NCBI GenBank assembly: GCA_946480485.1
Contig: CAMLJW010000113.1
Coordinates: 1-12,633 of the forward strand
Direction of reading: 5' to 3'
Length of the DNA: 12,633 nt
Source of the DNA: an uncultured Streptomyces sp.
Lineage (GTDB): Bacteria > Actinomycetota > Actinomycetes > Streptomycetales > Streptomycetaceae
A model generated the notes under the pieces. It did no database searches, was not told the origin of the DNA, and worked only from the letters and a program-made list of their open reading frames with translations. The position numbers and the translations under genes were made by a program. Position 1 is the first letter of the stretch; every line of letters starts with the position of its first letter. Positions 1 to 6,293 of this stretch are shown piece by piece.

Positions 1-223
1 GGGTGGTGCTGAGTCGGGTGATGCGGTCGAACACCTTGTTTCGCCGTTGCAGCAGCGCCGGCGGAATGGCCCCGTCGGCGACCGCGGTGGTGGCGGGGGT
101 GGTGGTGGAGGGGGTGGTGGTGTCGACTGCGTTGCTGGCGGCGGCGGCGGCCAGCAGGGTCAGCGTGCCGGCGGCGGTGCCGATGGCCGCTGTACGGCGC
201 CGGCGGCGGGTGCGTGCATGCAT
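1..223 (-). CDS. Secreted protein, N-terminal part (runs off left edge)
   Basis: This minus-strand reading frame starts at ATG 223-221 and stays open to the window edge, giving about 74 residues. It begins MHARTRRRRRTAAIG, an Arg-rich n-region, followed by an Ala/Leu-rich hydrophobic core ending near AAAAASNA. This is a textbook Sec or Tat-independent signal peptide. A Thr/Pro-rich linker (TTTPSTTTPATT) follows, then a more ordinary segment containing PPALLQRRNKVFDRITRL. An AAGGAA ribosome binding site lies about 9 bases upstream of the ATG, which supports this start over the ATG at 219. I do not recognise the family because the mature domain is outside the window. The protein is probably exported to the cell surface or medium. 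It lies downstream of an SGNH-hydrolase remnant on the same strand, separated by a hairpin. Confidence 0.6.
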   Translation of the reverse strand, partial: MHARTRRRRRTAAIGTAAGTLTLLAAAAASNAVDTTTPSTTTPATTAVADGAIPPALLQRRNKVFDRITRLSTT

Positions 224-299
224 GGAGTGTGTTCCTTTGTGGGGTCGGGTTTTGTGATGTCGCCGGGGGTTGGGTGGGGTGTTCCGGTGGGATGGGAAG

Positions 300-327
300 G
301 CTGGTGCGGCAGGGCTGCTGCACCAGC
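300..327 (-). terminator. Hairpin after SGNH remnant
   Basis: A 12-bp inverted repeat (300-311 with 316-327, one mismatch or wobble at 308/319) encloses a 4-nt loop. It lies about 20 bases past the stop codon of the minus-strand SGNH remnant and before the next minus-strand gene. This position and strength fit a factor-independent terminator of the actinobacterial type without a clear U-tract. Confidence 0.5.
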
Positions 328-345
328 GCCGGGGTGGTCAGCGGC

Positions 346-575
346 TCAGCGGCTGAAGGGTTCGCCTCTGATTGCGGTGTCGAACACCGCGGTGCCCATC
401 GCCACGTGGCCCTTGTCGTTGGGGTGGTAGCTGGCCAAGGGGTCGCCGTCATGCCGCCGGCACCGTTCATCCACGCGTTCTTGTCGCAGACCCGCACGGC
501 CGCAGGCTCCCGTCCACTACCACGCCGTTCACTCACTGATCTCCGGCGCGATCGCCGCGAAAGGCTGTGAGTGCC
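346..575 (-). pseudogene. SGNH/GDSL-hydrolase C-terminal remnant, multiply frameshifted
   Basis: Pieces of one protein can be read on the minus strand only by changing frame several times. In order they are AIAPEISE, then VNGVVVDGSLR, then AAVRVCDKNAWMNGAGG, then DGDPLASYHPNDKGHVAMG, ending FDTAIRGEPFSR and TGA at 348-346. The last block matches SGNH/GDSL esterase block V, in which a D-x-x-H type motif and HPN carry the catalytic Asp and His, followed by the usual GH-x-AMG. The WMNGA region just before it is also typical of secreted actinobacterial SGNH hydrolases. At least three indels are needed and the N-terminal half with the catalytic serine is not found, so this is a dead gene. Family assignment comes from motif reading, not an alignment. 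Confidence 0.6.
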
Positions 576-825
576 CTGTTTTCCATGCAGGAGTCGGCGC
601 GTCTCACGGTCCGAAGGCTTTGGTAAGGCCCATCTTCGGCTCCGCTCTGTCCGGTTGCGGCCATGACCGCTTGGCCTGCATCACCGCACCATCGGGTGAG
701 CCTCGCGTGGGTGGCGATGACTCCTTCTCGAAACGACTCGTGTGCGAGTCGCACGTGTGCAGAGCTGGATCACCGGCGTTCCAGCGCTGGGCGACGAGTC
801 TCTCCAGGGATTCCGTATGACCGCT
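576..825. other. No recognisable gene
   Basis: Open frames exist on both strands here but none shows a convincing domain, ribosome binding site or consistent codon bias. The stretch lies between the SGNH remnant and the left end of the IS701-like element and may be further decayed sequence. Confidence 0.5.
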
Positions 826-844
826 AGAGGCAAATGTCCCTACC
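826..844 (+). repeat. Left terminal inverted repeat of IS701-like element
   Basis: The sequence AGAGGCAAATGTCCCTACC is the reverse complement of 1104-1122 with a single mismatch (G versus T at the fifth base). The ATG at 834, from which the transposase remnant could start, lies inside this repeat. Confidence 0.75.
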
Positions 845-1078
845 TGTCGGTAATGGCAGGCTGCTTGAGCGTCCGGTTCGCCGGTCCGGCCGTGGGACCT
901 TCCGGCGGCTGATCGAGGGACTGCTGATGGAGCTGGAGGATGTTGCTGGACCCTCGCGGAGGCCGTAGGCCACACCGGCCCGCACCGCCTGCAGCACCTG
1001 CTCTCCCGCACCCGTCACGACGACACCCATTCGTAGTTGACGCATCATCAGGCACAAGTCGGGGAGTCGGCAGCGTGA
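834..1078 (+). pseudogene. IS701-family transposase remnants
   Basis: From ATG 834 one frame reads to a TAG at 966-968 and contains FRRLIEGLLMELED, resembling the N-terminal segment of IS701 transposases. A second frame continues the homology with CWTLAEAVGHTGPHRLQHLL, where CWT(L/I)AE and the GLQHLL-like block are hallmarks of this family. It ends in a TAG near 1036. A few bases missing between LED and CWT explain the frame change. A third short frame, HHQAQVGESAA with TGA at 1076-1078, could be the natural C-terminus, which would mean the central several hundred residues were deleted. The protein cannot be functional. Confidence 0.65.
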
Positions 1079-1103
1079 GCGACGTCACCTCAAGTAACCC
1101 GCC

Positions 1104-1122
1104 GGTAGGGACATTTGACTCT
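1104..1122 (-). repeat. Right terminal inverted repeat of IS701-like element
   Basis: Read on the minus strand this is AGAGTCAAATGTCCCTACC, pairing with the left repeat at 826-844. It lies about 25 bases after the last transposase-like stop codon, as expected at an IS end. Confidence 0.75.
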
Positions 1123-1195
1123 GTCGGTGTCGCGAACCTGCCCGAATAATCCTCAAAAGAAACGCCAAAGGCAACTTTGAGAGACGGAGCAGGAC

Positions 1196-1663
1196 GTGGC
1201 CAAGAGGAGCAGCAAGAACAAGAAGATCCGGCTCGCGGCGATCGCAGCGGCGCTGTCCACCGGCGGGGTCGTCATCGCCCTGCTGCCATCGGCCAACGCC
1301 GACCAGAAGGCGCCCCATGTGTCGGCGAAAACCGCTGATGACGCCAACTGTGAGCAGAACCAATTCGAAGTCAAAATAGCAGCAAATAGTGTGAGCTATT
1401 CGGTTTTTGGGGACCTCAAAAACGGCAAGGGCGAGAACGTCCACCACTGGCAGGAAACATCGGTGGAGACCCCAGACTATACCCGGTGGAATTTCACCTA
1501 CTGCGGTGACGGCGGAAAAGGGGACATCTGGATCGACACCCGAGAATCGCCCCGTAAGCCGGGGCAGAAAGCTACCCCACATGAGTACCTGAACCTTGAT
1601 CTCAGCCGTAACTACTGCTGGAAGGTTGTAAGCGCTACAGAAGTTGTAGATTGCGACAAATGA
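1196..1663 (+). CDS. Secreted small four-cysteine protein of unknown function
   Basis: The 155-residue product starts at GTG 1196 with a GGAGCAGG-type ribosome binding site just upstream. Residues 1-10 are strongly basic (MAKRSSKNKK), residues 11-30 form a hydrophobic core, and SANA at 32-35 gives a likely signal peptidase I site before D36. The mature part of about 120 residues has exactly four cysteines (52, 103, 141, 153), consistent with two disulfides in an exported protein, and many aromatic and polar residues. No enzyme motif is visible and I do not recognise the family. Parts of the coding region, notably around 1360-1440 and 1600-1660, are clearly lower in GC than neighbouring genes, suggesting recent acquisition or an uncommon Streptomyces family. 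It follows directly on the IS701-like element. Confidence 0.8.
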   Translation: MAKRSSKNKKIRLAAIAAALSTGGVVIALLPSANADQKAPHVSAKTADDANCEQNQFEVKIAANSVSYSVFGDLKNGKGENVHHWQETSVETPDYTRWNFTYCGDGGKGDIWIDTRESPRKPGQKATPHEYLNLDLSRNYCWKVVSATEVVDCDK

Positions 1664-1678
1664 ATTGCGCGTACACCG

Positions 1679-1876
1679 TTGCGAGTAGGGCCGGGCCGGG
1701 TCGCGGACTGGCGCGGTGGCTTCCAGTCCTCGGCCTCGCTGACGAGCTGGAGGCGGAGTACGAGAACCAGCTCCGCGAGCGACCAGGTCGGCGCCGAGGA
1801 GTTGAAGGCCTGGCGTCCGGTGAAGAAGACGTGCGGACGCAAGCCTACGAGGCCGTCCGCGCTGGACGTGGAGTAA
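1679..1876 (+). CDS. Small hypothetical ORF or gene fragment
   Basis: A 65-residue frame from TTG 1679 to TAA 1874-1876 is rich in Ser, Arg, Thr and Trp and ends KPTRPSALDVE. From about 1710 on its third codon positions are strongly G/C, as expected of a Streptomyces gene. It is in the same frame as the upstream secreted-protein gene, separated from it by that gene's TGA (1661-1663), and has no convincing ribosome binding site. A strong hairpin follows the stop. It could be a small gene, the 3' remnant of a lost gene, or chance. No family recognised. Confidence 0.3.
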   Translation: MRVGPGRVADWRGGFQSSASLTSWRRSTRTSSASDQVGAEELKAWRPVKKTCGRKPTRPSALDVE

Positions 1877-1887
1877 CCGTGTCGCGT

Positions 1888-1919
1888 CGGTGGGGCAGCA
1901 GGCGGGCGCTGCCCCACCG
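1888..1919. terminator. Bidirectional terminator hairpin
   Basis: A perfect 12-bp GC-rich stem (CGGTGGGGCAGC at 1888-1899 pairing with 1908-1919) encloses an 8-nt loop. It lies 5 bases past the stop of the minus-strand DUF397 gene and 11 bases past the stop of the plus-strand small ORF, so it would serve both convergent transcripts. Confidence 0.75.
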
Positions 1920-1924
1920 GCGGC

Positions 1925-2116
1925 TCAGACGCGCGAGTCGGACGTCAGAGTCATGAACGCCGACCAGGCATCGCGGGAGACGGCCAGCGCCTGCCGCCGG
2001 ATGTCCTTCGAGTCCCGGACAAGGACGGCCTCAGGGCGTACGGCGACCTCTACGCAGTTGTCGCCCTCGCTTCCGCTGTAACTGCTCTTGAACCAGTCCT
2101 GTTGAGTGGTGCTCAT
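1925..2116 (-). CDS. DUF397 domain protein
   Basis: The 63-residue product has the complete DUF397 pattern: WFKSSYSGSEGDNCVEVA (residues 8-25), then VLVRDSKD, then a short tail ending with WSAF. Members are about 60-70 residues long and are encoded next to XRE/DUF5753 regulators in Streptomyces; several act in antagonistic pairs with those regulators (BldB-like and WhiJ-associated proteins in development). The ATG overlaps the TGA of the upstream regulator gene in ATGA (2113-2116), and an AGGAG ribosome binding site lies 5 bases upstream, so the two are translationally coupled. A strong terminator follows. A role as toxin-like or antirepressor-like partner of the upstream regulator is inferred from the family, not visible here. 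Confidence 0.93.
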   Translation of the reverse strand: MSTTQQDWFKSSYSGSEGDNCVEVAVRPEAVLVRDSKDIRRQALAVSRDAWSAFMTLTSDSRV

Positions 2117-3006
2117 AGCGCTCCTCGCATCTGTTCCAGCAGGCTCACCGTGGCCCTACAATCATGGGCCTGCGAACGCAGCTTGCCATAGCGTTGGAGC
2201 AGAACACTTACGTTGTTGGGGGCACTGATCAGGCTGCTCGACCGCTGCCCCTCGGTATAGCCGAGCCATCGATGATCAGGTGTCTCCGCGAGATACATGT
2301 GGCCATCGACTCCGCAGTGATCCTCCTGCGTGAGCGGCATGACCTGAATCTCGACGTTGCGAAGGCGTCCCATGGACAGCAGGTGATCAATGACGGCCAT
2401 GGTTACCTCGTTGCCACCCAACCGCCTTTCGAGAACGGCCTGCTCGATGACGAAGCTGAACGCCGTGTTGGGGCGTTGCGAGATGACTTGCTGCCGATCA
2501 ATGCGGGCGGCCACCTCGCGTTCGAGCTGCTCCTCTGTCACAGGAGGCAGCCTGCGGTCGAAGACGGCCCTGATGTACGGCTCCGGCTGCAACAACCCCG
2601 GAATCGCCCGGCACTCATACGCGTACAGCGAGATCGCCTCCTCCTCGATCCCCGCCCACTGCCGGAACCAGGACGCCAACCCCGCCTTACGCGTCAGACT
2701 CCTCGCCGCCGCCCCCAGCACCCGCCCCGCGACCGCCCCCAGTACCTCCTCCGACCGGTCCAGCAGATTCCTCGGCGGGAACCGCTTGCCCTGTTCGATC
2801 TTGGCGACATACGCGACCGAGTACCGCACCTGTGGCGCGAACTGTTCCTGTGTCAGGCGCGCTTCCTCCCGCAGCGCCTTCAGGACCGCGCCGAAGGTCT
2901 TGAGGCTGTCCGACAGTTCCGGTTCGCAGCCCCCGCCTACGCCCTGACCGCCTACGCCCTGACCGGCGCCGCCCCCGTCCGCCCCGCCGCCGTTGTCCGT
3001 CGCCAT
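2113..3006 (-). CDS. XRE-family regulator with DUF5753 domain
   Basis: From ATG 3006-3004 the product is 297 residues. Residues 1-28 are a Gly-rich, probably disordered leader containing a tandem GQGVGG repeat. Residues 37-78 form a Cro/C1-type helix-turn-helix (FGAVLKALREEARLTQEQFA with a following SVAYVAKIEQGKRFPP). Residues of about 115-292 match DUF5753, the C-terminal domain of WhiJ-like regulators, with the usual IPGLLQPEPYIRAVF and NVEIQVMPL blocks. The frame stays open upstream of 3006, but that extension is low-complexity and overlaps the divergent ATPase gene on the other strand; a GGGAGAGG site about 8 bases before ATG 3006 supports this start. It is coupled to DUF397 by ATGA. It probably represses transcription, perhaps relieved by its DUF397 partner; its target is unknown. 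Confidence 0.9.
   Translation of the reverse strand: MATDNGGGADGGGAGQGVGGQGVGGGCEPELSDSLKTFGAVLKALREEARLTQEQFAPQVRYSVAYVAKIEQGKRFPPRNLLDRSEEVLGAVAGRVLGAAARSLTRKAGLASWFRQWAGIEEEAISLYAYECRAIPGLLQPEPYIRAVFDRRLPPVTEEQLEREVAARIDRQQVISQRPNTAFSFVIEQAVLERRLGGNEVTMAVIDHLLSMGRLRNVEIQVMPLTQEDHCGVDGHMYLAETPDHRWLGYTEGQRSSSLISAPNNVSVLLQRYGKLRSQAHDCRATVSLLEQMRGAL
2934..2963 (-). repeat. Perfect 15-bp tandem duplication in regulator leader
   Basis: The unit CGCCTACGCCCTGAC (plus strand) occurs twice head to tail at 2934-2948 and 2949-2963. On the minus strand it encodes the repeated VGGQG in the Gly-rich leader of the XRE regulator. Being in frame, it changes leader length only and may vary between strains by slippage. 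Confidence 0.85.
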
Positions 3007-3228
3007 CGCAGCCGCCTCTCCCTGTGCCGCCGGGCCGCCCGGGTCGTACCGTTCCCGAACCCGCGCCCGAACTCGTGCCGTACCGTGCGCCGTCCGCGCT
3101 GCGCCACGCACGGCCGATCCATGCTCACGCACAGCGACCGGCCCAGTCCAGTGCGTGAACCAGTACAACGCGATCTGTATCAGCGCCGGGCCTGCTGACG
3201 GCCCCCCAACCAGCGCAGGCTGGCCCGT
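3007..3228. promoter_or_regulatory. Divergent intergenic region of regulator and ATPase genes
   Basis: This 222-bp spacer lies between the minus-strand XRE/DUF5753 gene and the plus-strand ATPase gene and must hold both promoters unless they are read from further away. I could not pick -10/-35 boxes with confidence. It is a natural place for autoregulation by the XRE protein. Confidence 0.45.
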
Positions 3229-3237
3229 ATGCCAGCC
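3218..3237 (+). promoter_or_regulatory. Hairpin holding the ATPase start codon in its loop
   Basis: The sequence GGCTGGC (3218-3224) pairs perfectly with GCCAGCC (3231-3237) around a 6-nt loop CCGTAT. The ATG of the ATPase gene (3229-3231) spans the loop and first stem base, and there is no good ribosome binding site upstream. Folding of the mRNA could reduce initiation. Whether it regulates anything is inference. Confidence 0.4.
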
Positions 3238-3675
3238 CTTGACACCCCGATCCCCAGCCACGTACGTACGTTCGCGCAAGGCTTCTCCGCGACCCGACGC
3301 GGCGCCCGCCTCGCCCGGCTGCTCGCCGCGCACCAGCTCACCGAGTGGGGCCACCCGCACGGCACCGGTGTCCATGACACGGTCGTCCTGGTCGTCGCCG
3401 AACTCGCCGCGAACTCCGTCCTCCACGGCCGCGTACCGGGACGGGACTTCGCCCTCCTCCTCACCTGCGACGACGAGCAGGGCGTCATCCGTATCGAGGT
3501 GTCCGACACCCACCCCGCCCCGCCGGTCCGCACCGTGCCCGCCCCCGACGAGGACCACGGCCGCGGCCTGGTCCTCGTCCAAGCGCTCGCCGCCCGCTGG
3601 GGCGTACGCGACCGGGTAGGTCCAGGCAAGACGGTCTGGGCCCAGTGCGCCCTGCGACCGGGCCCCGAGAGGTGA
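3229..3675 (+). CDS. Anti-sigma-like serine kinase ATPase (HATPase_c_2)
   Basis: The 148-residue product has the GHKL/RsbW-type ATP-binding fold common in Streptomyces. The N-box is seen as VAELAANSVLHG (about residues 56-67, with E58 and N62), the G1 region around VSDTHP (91-96), and the glycine box HGRGLVLVQALA (110-121), followed by a GPGKTVW segment. Length is typical of stand-alone members without other domains. Known relatives (RsbW, SpoIIAB) bind sigma factors or phosphorylate anti-sigma antagonists in the cytoplasm; many Streptomyces paralogues have no assigned partner. It is divergent from the XRE/DUF5753-DUF397 pair, an arrangement repeated many times in Streptomyces genomes. ATG 3229 is the only ATG/GTG start after the in-frame TGA at 3196, though its ribosome binding site is poor. 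Confidence 0.88.
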   Translation: MPALDTPIPSHVRTFAQGFSATRRGARLARLLAAHQLTEWGHPHGTGVHDTVVLVVAELAANSVLHGRVPGRDFALLLTCDDEQGVIRIEVSDTHPAPPVRTVPAPDEDHGRGLVLVQALAARWGVRDRVGPGKTVWAQCALRPGPER

Positions 3676-3708
3676 GAGGCAAGACCCACAGGCAAGGAAA
3701 CCCACGGA

Positions 3709-3736
3709 CGCTCTCCAGGGAGCGGTACGGAGAGCG
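3709..3736 (+). terminator. Hairpin after ATPase gene
   Basis: CGCTCTCC (3709-3716) and GGAGAGCG (3729-3736) form a perfect 8-bp stem with a 12-nt loop, 33 bases past the ATPase stop. It probably separates the ATPase transcript from the following three-gene operon, whose promoter should then lie in roughly 3737-3830. Confidence 0.5.
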
Positions 3737-3841
3737 GCTGTGTCTGTCGACATCACCCCGACGCACTTGCAGGGATCCCCCCTGCCGATAGCCTGACCGA
3801 AGGAATGTCCAGCTACCCAACCATCCGAGCAGGGGGCTCAG

Positions 3842-4639
3842 TTGTCGAGGGACGGTGTGCACGAGCACTATGAAGGACTCGCCGCCGAGTACGACAAACA
3901 CTGGGACTACCGCCCTGGGTATGTCGAGTGGATGTCCGCACGCCTCGGCGAAGCCCTCTCCCTGACCCCCTCCGACCGTATGGCCGACATCGGTTGCGGT
4001 ACCGGTCTCTTCGCACGGGAGATCGTCCGTACGGTCGGGCCGGAGCACCCCGTCCTCTGTGTGGATCCGTCCGAGGCCATGCTCCGCGGCATCGGCGCTC
4101 CCCCCCCCGACGGTCTGACGCCCGTCCTGGCGTCCGCCGAGGATGTGGCCGAGGCCCGCGTCCCGCTGCCGTACGACCGGCTGGACGCCGTCTGGCTGAA
4201 GGAATCGGTGCACCATCTCGATGATCCGGCCCGTACTCTGGCCGGGCTTGCCCGCCTGCTCGCGCCGGGCGGCCGCATGCTCATCGCCATGTTGCCGAAG
4301 ACCATCGAGTACCCACTGTTCCGGGCGGCACTGCGACGCTTCGAGGAACTGCAGCCCGATCCGGAGGACATGGCCCGCCATCTCACCGGCGCGGGTCTTC
4401 GGGCTCGCGTCTTCCACGTCCAGCACGAGCTCCGTATCGGCCGCGATCGCTACCTGGACATGGTCCGGGCCCGCTATATGTCGCTGCTCTCGGAGTTCGA
4501 CGACGCCGAAATCACTGCCGGAACAGAGGAGATGAGGGCCGCTCACCCGGAGGAGGAGCTGGTCTTCCCGGACCGATTCGCCTTCATCGTGGGAGCACGC
4601 GTAGGGGGAGAGGCGGGAGCGGGGGACGAAGCGCGATGA
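3842..4639 (+). CDS. Class I SAM-dependent methyltransferase
   Basis: The 265-residue product is a Rossmann-fold methyltransferase of the Methyltransf_11/UbiE-like type. Residues 48-55 give the SAM-binding motif I (ADIGCGTG), D75 in VLCVDPSEAM is the ribose-binding acid, and residues 114-150 give LDAVWLKESVHHLDD followed by LLAPGGRMLIAM, the motif IV-VI region. Such enzymes usually methylate small molecules, but the substrate cannot be told. TTG 3842 is chosen because AGGGGG lies 5 bases upstream; GTG 3857 is an alternative. The stop overlaps the next gene's start as ATGA (4636-4639), so it is the first gene of a three-gene operon with a HEPN-NACHT-FGE gene and a cold-shock-like gene. This context points to a role in that system rather than primary metabolism, which is inference. 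Confidence 0.9.
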   Translation: MSRDGVHEHYEGLAAEYDKHWDYRPGYVEWMSARLGEALSLTPSDRMADIGCGTGLFAREIVRTVGPEHPVLCVDPSEAMLRGIGAPPPDGLTPVLASAEDVAEARVPLPYDRLDAVWLKESVHHLDDPARTLAGLARLLAPGGRMLIAMLPKTIEYPLFRAALRRFEELQPDPEDMARHLTGAGLRARVFHVQHELRIGRDRYLDMVRARYMSLLSEFDDAEITAGTEEMRAAHPEEELVFPDRFAFIVGARVGGEAGAGDEAR

Positions 4640-6090
4640 CGGCCCCGGAGGTCGACGAGCGGCTCGGGCGGCTACGGAGCGAGCTGAACGACCACAACAG
4701 GATCGCCGAGCGACTCGGCCTCGATCTCGAACGGCCGTTACGTTCGCTGAGCGACGGCTATCCCGAGAACGCCATCGCGCTGGTCGGCCGGCTCACCGAG
4801 AGGCTGCTGAAACAACTCTGGCAGCACCACGGCATCGAGGGGGATCCGGCTGCCAAGGCACTCAACGATCTGATCAAGCGCTGCCGCCCGCACATTCGCA
4901 GCTCCGGCGTGCTCGACGCGCTGGAGGACATCCGGCGGCTCCGCAATCGCTCGGCGCACGACGGCTACACCATCGCCGAGGAGGACGGACTGCTGGCCGT
5001 GCGCAGGCTGGTGGACGTCCTCGCCTGGTTCACCAGCACCGGCAGTGCCGCGCTGAGCGGCAACGACCCGCAGATGGCCGAAGAAGTCGCCCGCCGCTGT
5101 GAGTTCCTGGCCGGGCTGTACATCACCCTCGGCTACCGGGTGGCGAAGCGGTTCGTGCTCTCTTGTGACACCGTTTACCAACTCATGTGCCGTGAATCCG
5201 GCATCCGCCTGGAGTACGTGGAGCTGTTGCTCTCCAAGGACACCGCGGAACTGCGGACCGTTCTGCGTACCGATGGCGGAGAGCTGCTGCGCACCCGCCT
5301 GCCCAAGCTCACCCGGTTCGTCATTCTCGATGAGGCTGCCGGGACCCTTGACGACCTCTTCGGGTCGGACTACCGGTGCGTCCGGTACGACGCGTTCCTG
5401 TCCGAACTCGTCGATCTCGATACGCACTTGGTCGCCGAATGCGCCGCCCCGCCGCCGGCGGAACCGCTGCCGCTCACCGGCACGGTCCTGACCACGGACC
5501 CGCGCACCGGAGAATTCCGGCTGGACGATGCCGAGGACGTGACGCCGCTGCTCACCCGCCTCACCGGGCAGTCGGCGAACGTCCTGGTCACCGGGAGGTC
5601 AGGCAGTGGCAAGTCCACTCTGCTGCGGGCTCTGGTGAGCGCGGACACCGCGCCGGGCAACCACCGCTTCCGCTTCTACTTCGACCTCAGCCTCAAACCC
5701 AGGGACGAAGCCTTCGCCGACTACGTGGAGCGCCGTCTCGCGCCCTGTGTGAAGGCCGACGGCGCCCATGTCTTCGCCCTTTTCCTCTACCTGATCCGCT
5801 CCGGCTCGGCACTGTGCGTACTCGACGCTGTCGACGAGGGAGTTGACGAGACGAGCCCCGGCGGCTTCCTGCGTCTGTTCGCCGACCTCGCGCCCGTACT
5901 GTCCGCCGAGTCGTCGGTGGTGATGAGTTCGCGGGTCTCCTTCCTCGCCGACTCGCCCCAGGTACGGCAGTTACTGGACCGCGGTGCGGCCCTCTCCGAA
6001 CAGCTCGTGGAGCAGATGTATGCCAACGGGGTCGCCCCCGACCGGCTTCCGCACTTCCATCTGATCCGCCTCGCAAGCCCCGGCCCCACC

Positions 6091-6121
6091 CCGCTGGAAC
6101 GCCGTCTTGGCGGCGGGCCCC
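6091..6121 (+). other. Apparent frameshift site in the NACHT-FGE gene
   Basis: Upstream, the frame starting at 4636 carries all HEPN and NACHT motifs and continues as HLIRLASPGPTPLERRLGGG before turning into low-quality sequence and a stop at 6196-6198. The frame one base back (codon start at 6117) gives APLDVLLGDHLTRTLSEAG and continues to the end of the FGE domain. Loss of one base, most easily in the G/C run GGGCCCC at 6115-6121, explains the change. Confidence 0.75.
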
Positions 6122-6293
6122 GCTGGACGTCCTCCTCGGCGACCACCTCACGCGCACCCTGTCCGAGGCCGGACTGTCCCACCTCGAGCCGCGCCTGACC
6201 TCGGCCTTCGGCAGGTCCTTCCTGACCGGCACGACGGTCTTCCCCCTCGTCGAGCTGTACCGGCTCCTCGGCGTCGAGGCCTTCAGGGACGGC

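Larger units (their letters stand above)
826..1122 (+). mobile_element. IS701-like miniature element / internal-deletion derivative
   Basis: A 297-bp segment is bounded by near-perfect 19-bp terminal inverted repeats (826-844 and 1104-1122, 18 of 19 matching). Inside, on the plus strand, are short stretches that read like the N-terminus and perhaps the extreme C-terminus of an IS701-family DDE transposase. The middle of the transposase, which should hold the catalytic acidic triad, is missing. A full element of this family is well over 1 kb, so this is a non-autonomous, MITE-like derivative that would need a transposase in trans. I see no clear target-site duplication in the flanks, which suggests age or rearrangement. 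Confidence 0.65.

Noticed and set aside
2113..3756. A 547-codon version of the XRE regulator starting at 3756
   Set aside because: The extra 250 N-terminal residues are low-complexity, overlap the clearly coding ATPase gene on the other strand, and ATG 3006 has a ribosome binding site.
3767..3792. Possible promoter TTGCAG / GATAGC upstream of the methyltransferase
   Set aside because: Spacing of only 14 bases and weak match to consensus.
3805..3873. 22-codon leader ORF from ATG 3805 before the methyltransferase
   Set aside because: The purine tract is directly against the ATG, and no attenuator-like structure was seen.
3485..4546. 353-codon minus-strand frame opposite the ATPase and methyltransferase
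   Set aside because: Both plus-strand genes have catalytic motifs; the antisense frame has none.
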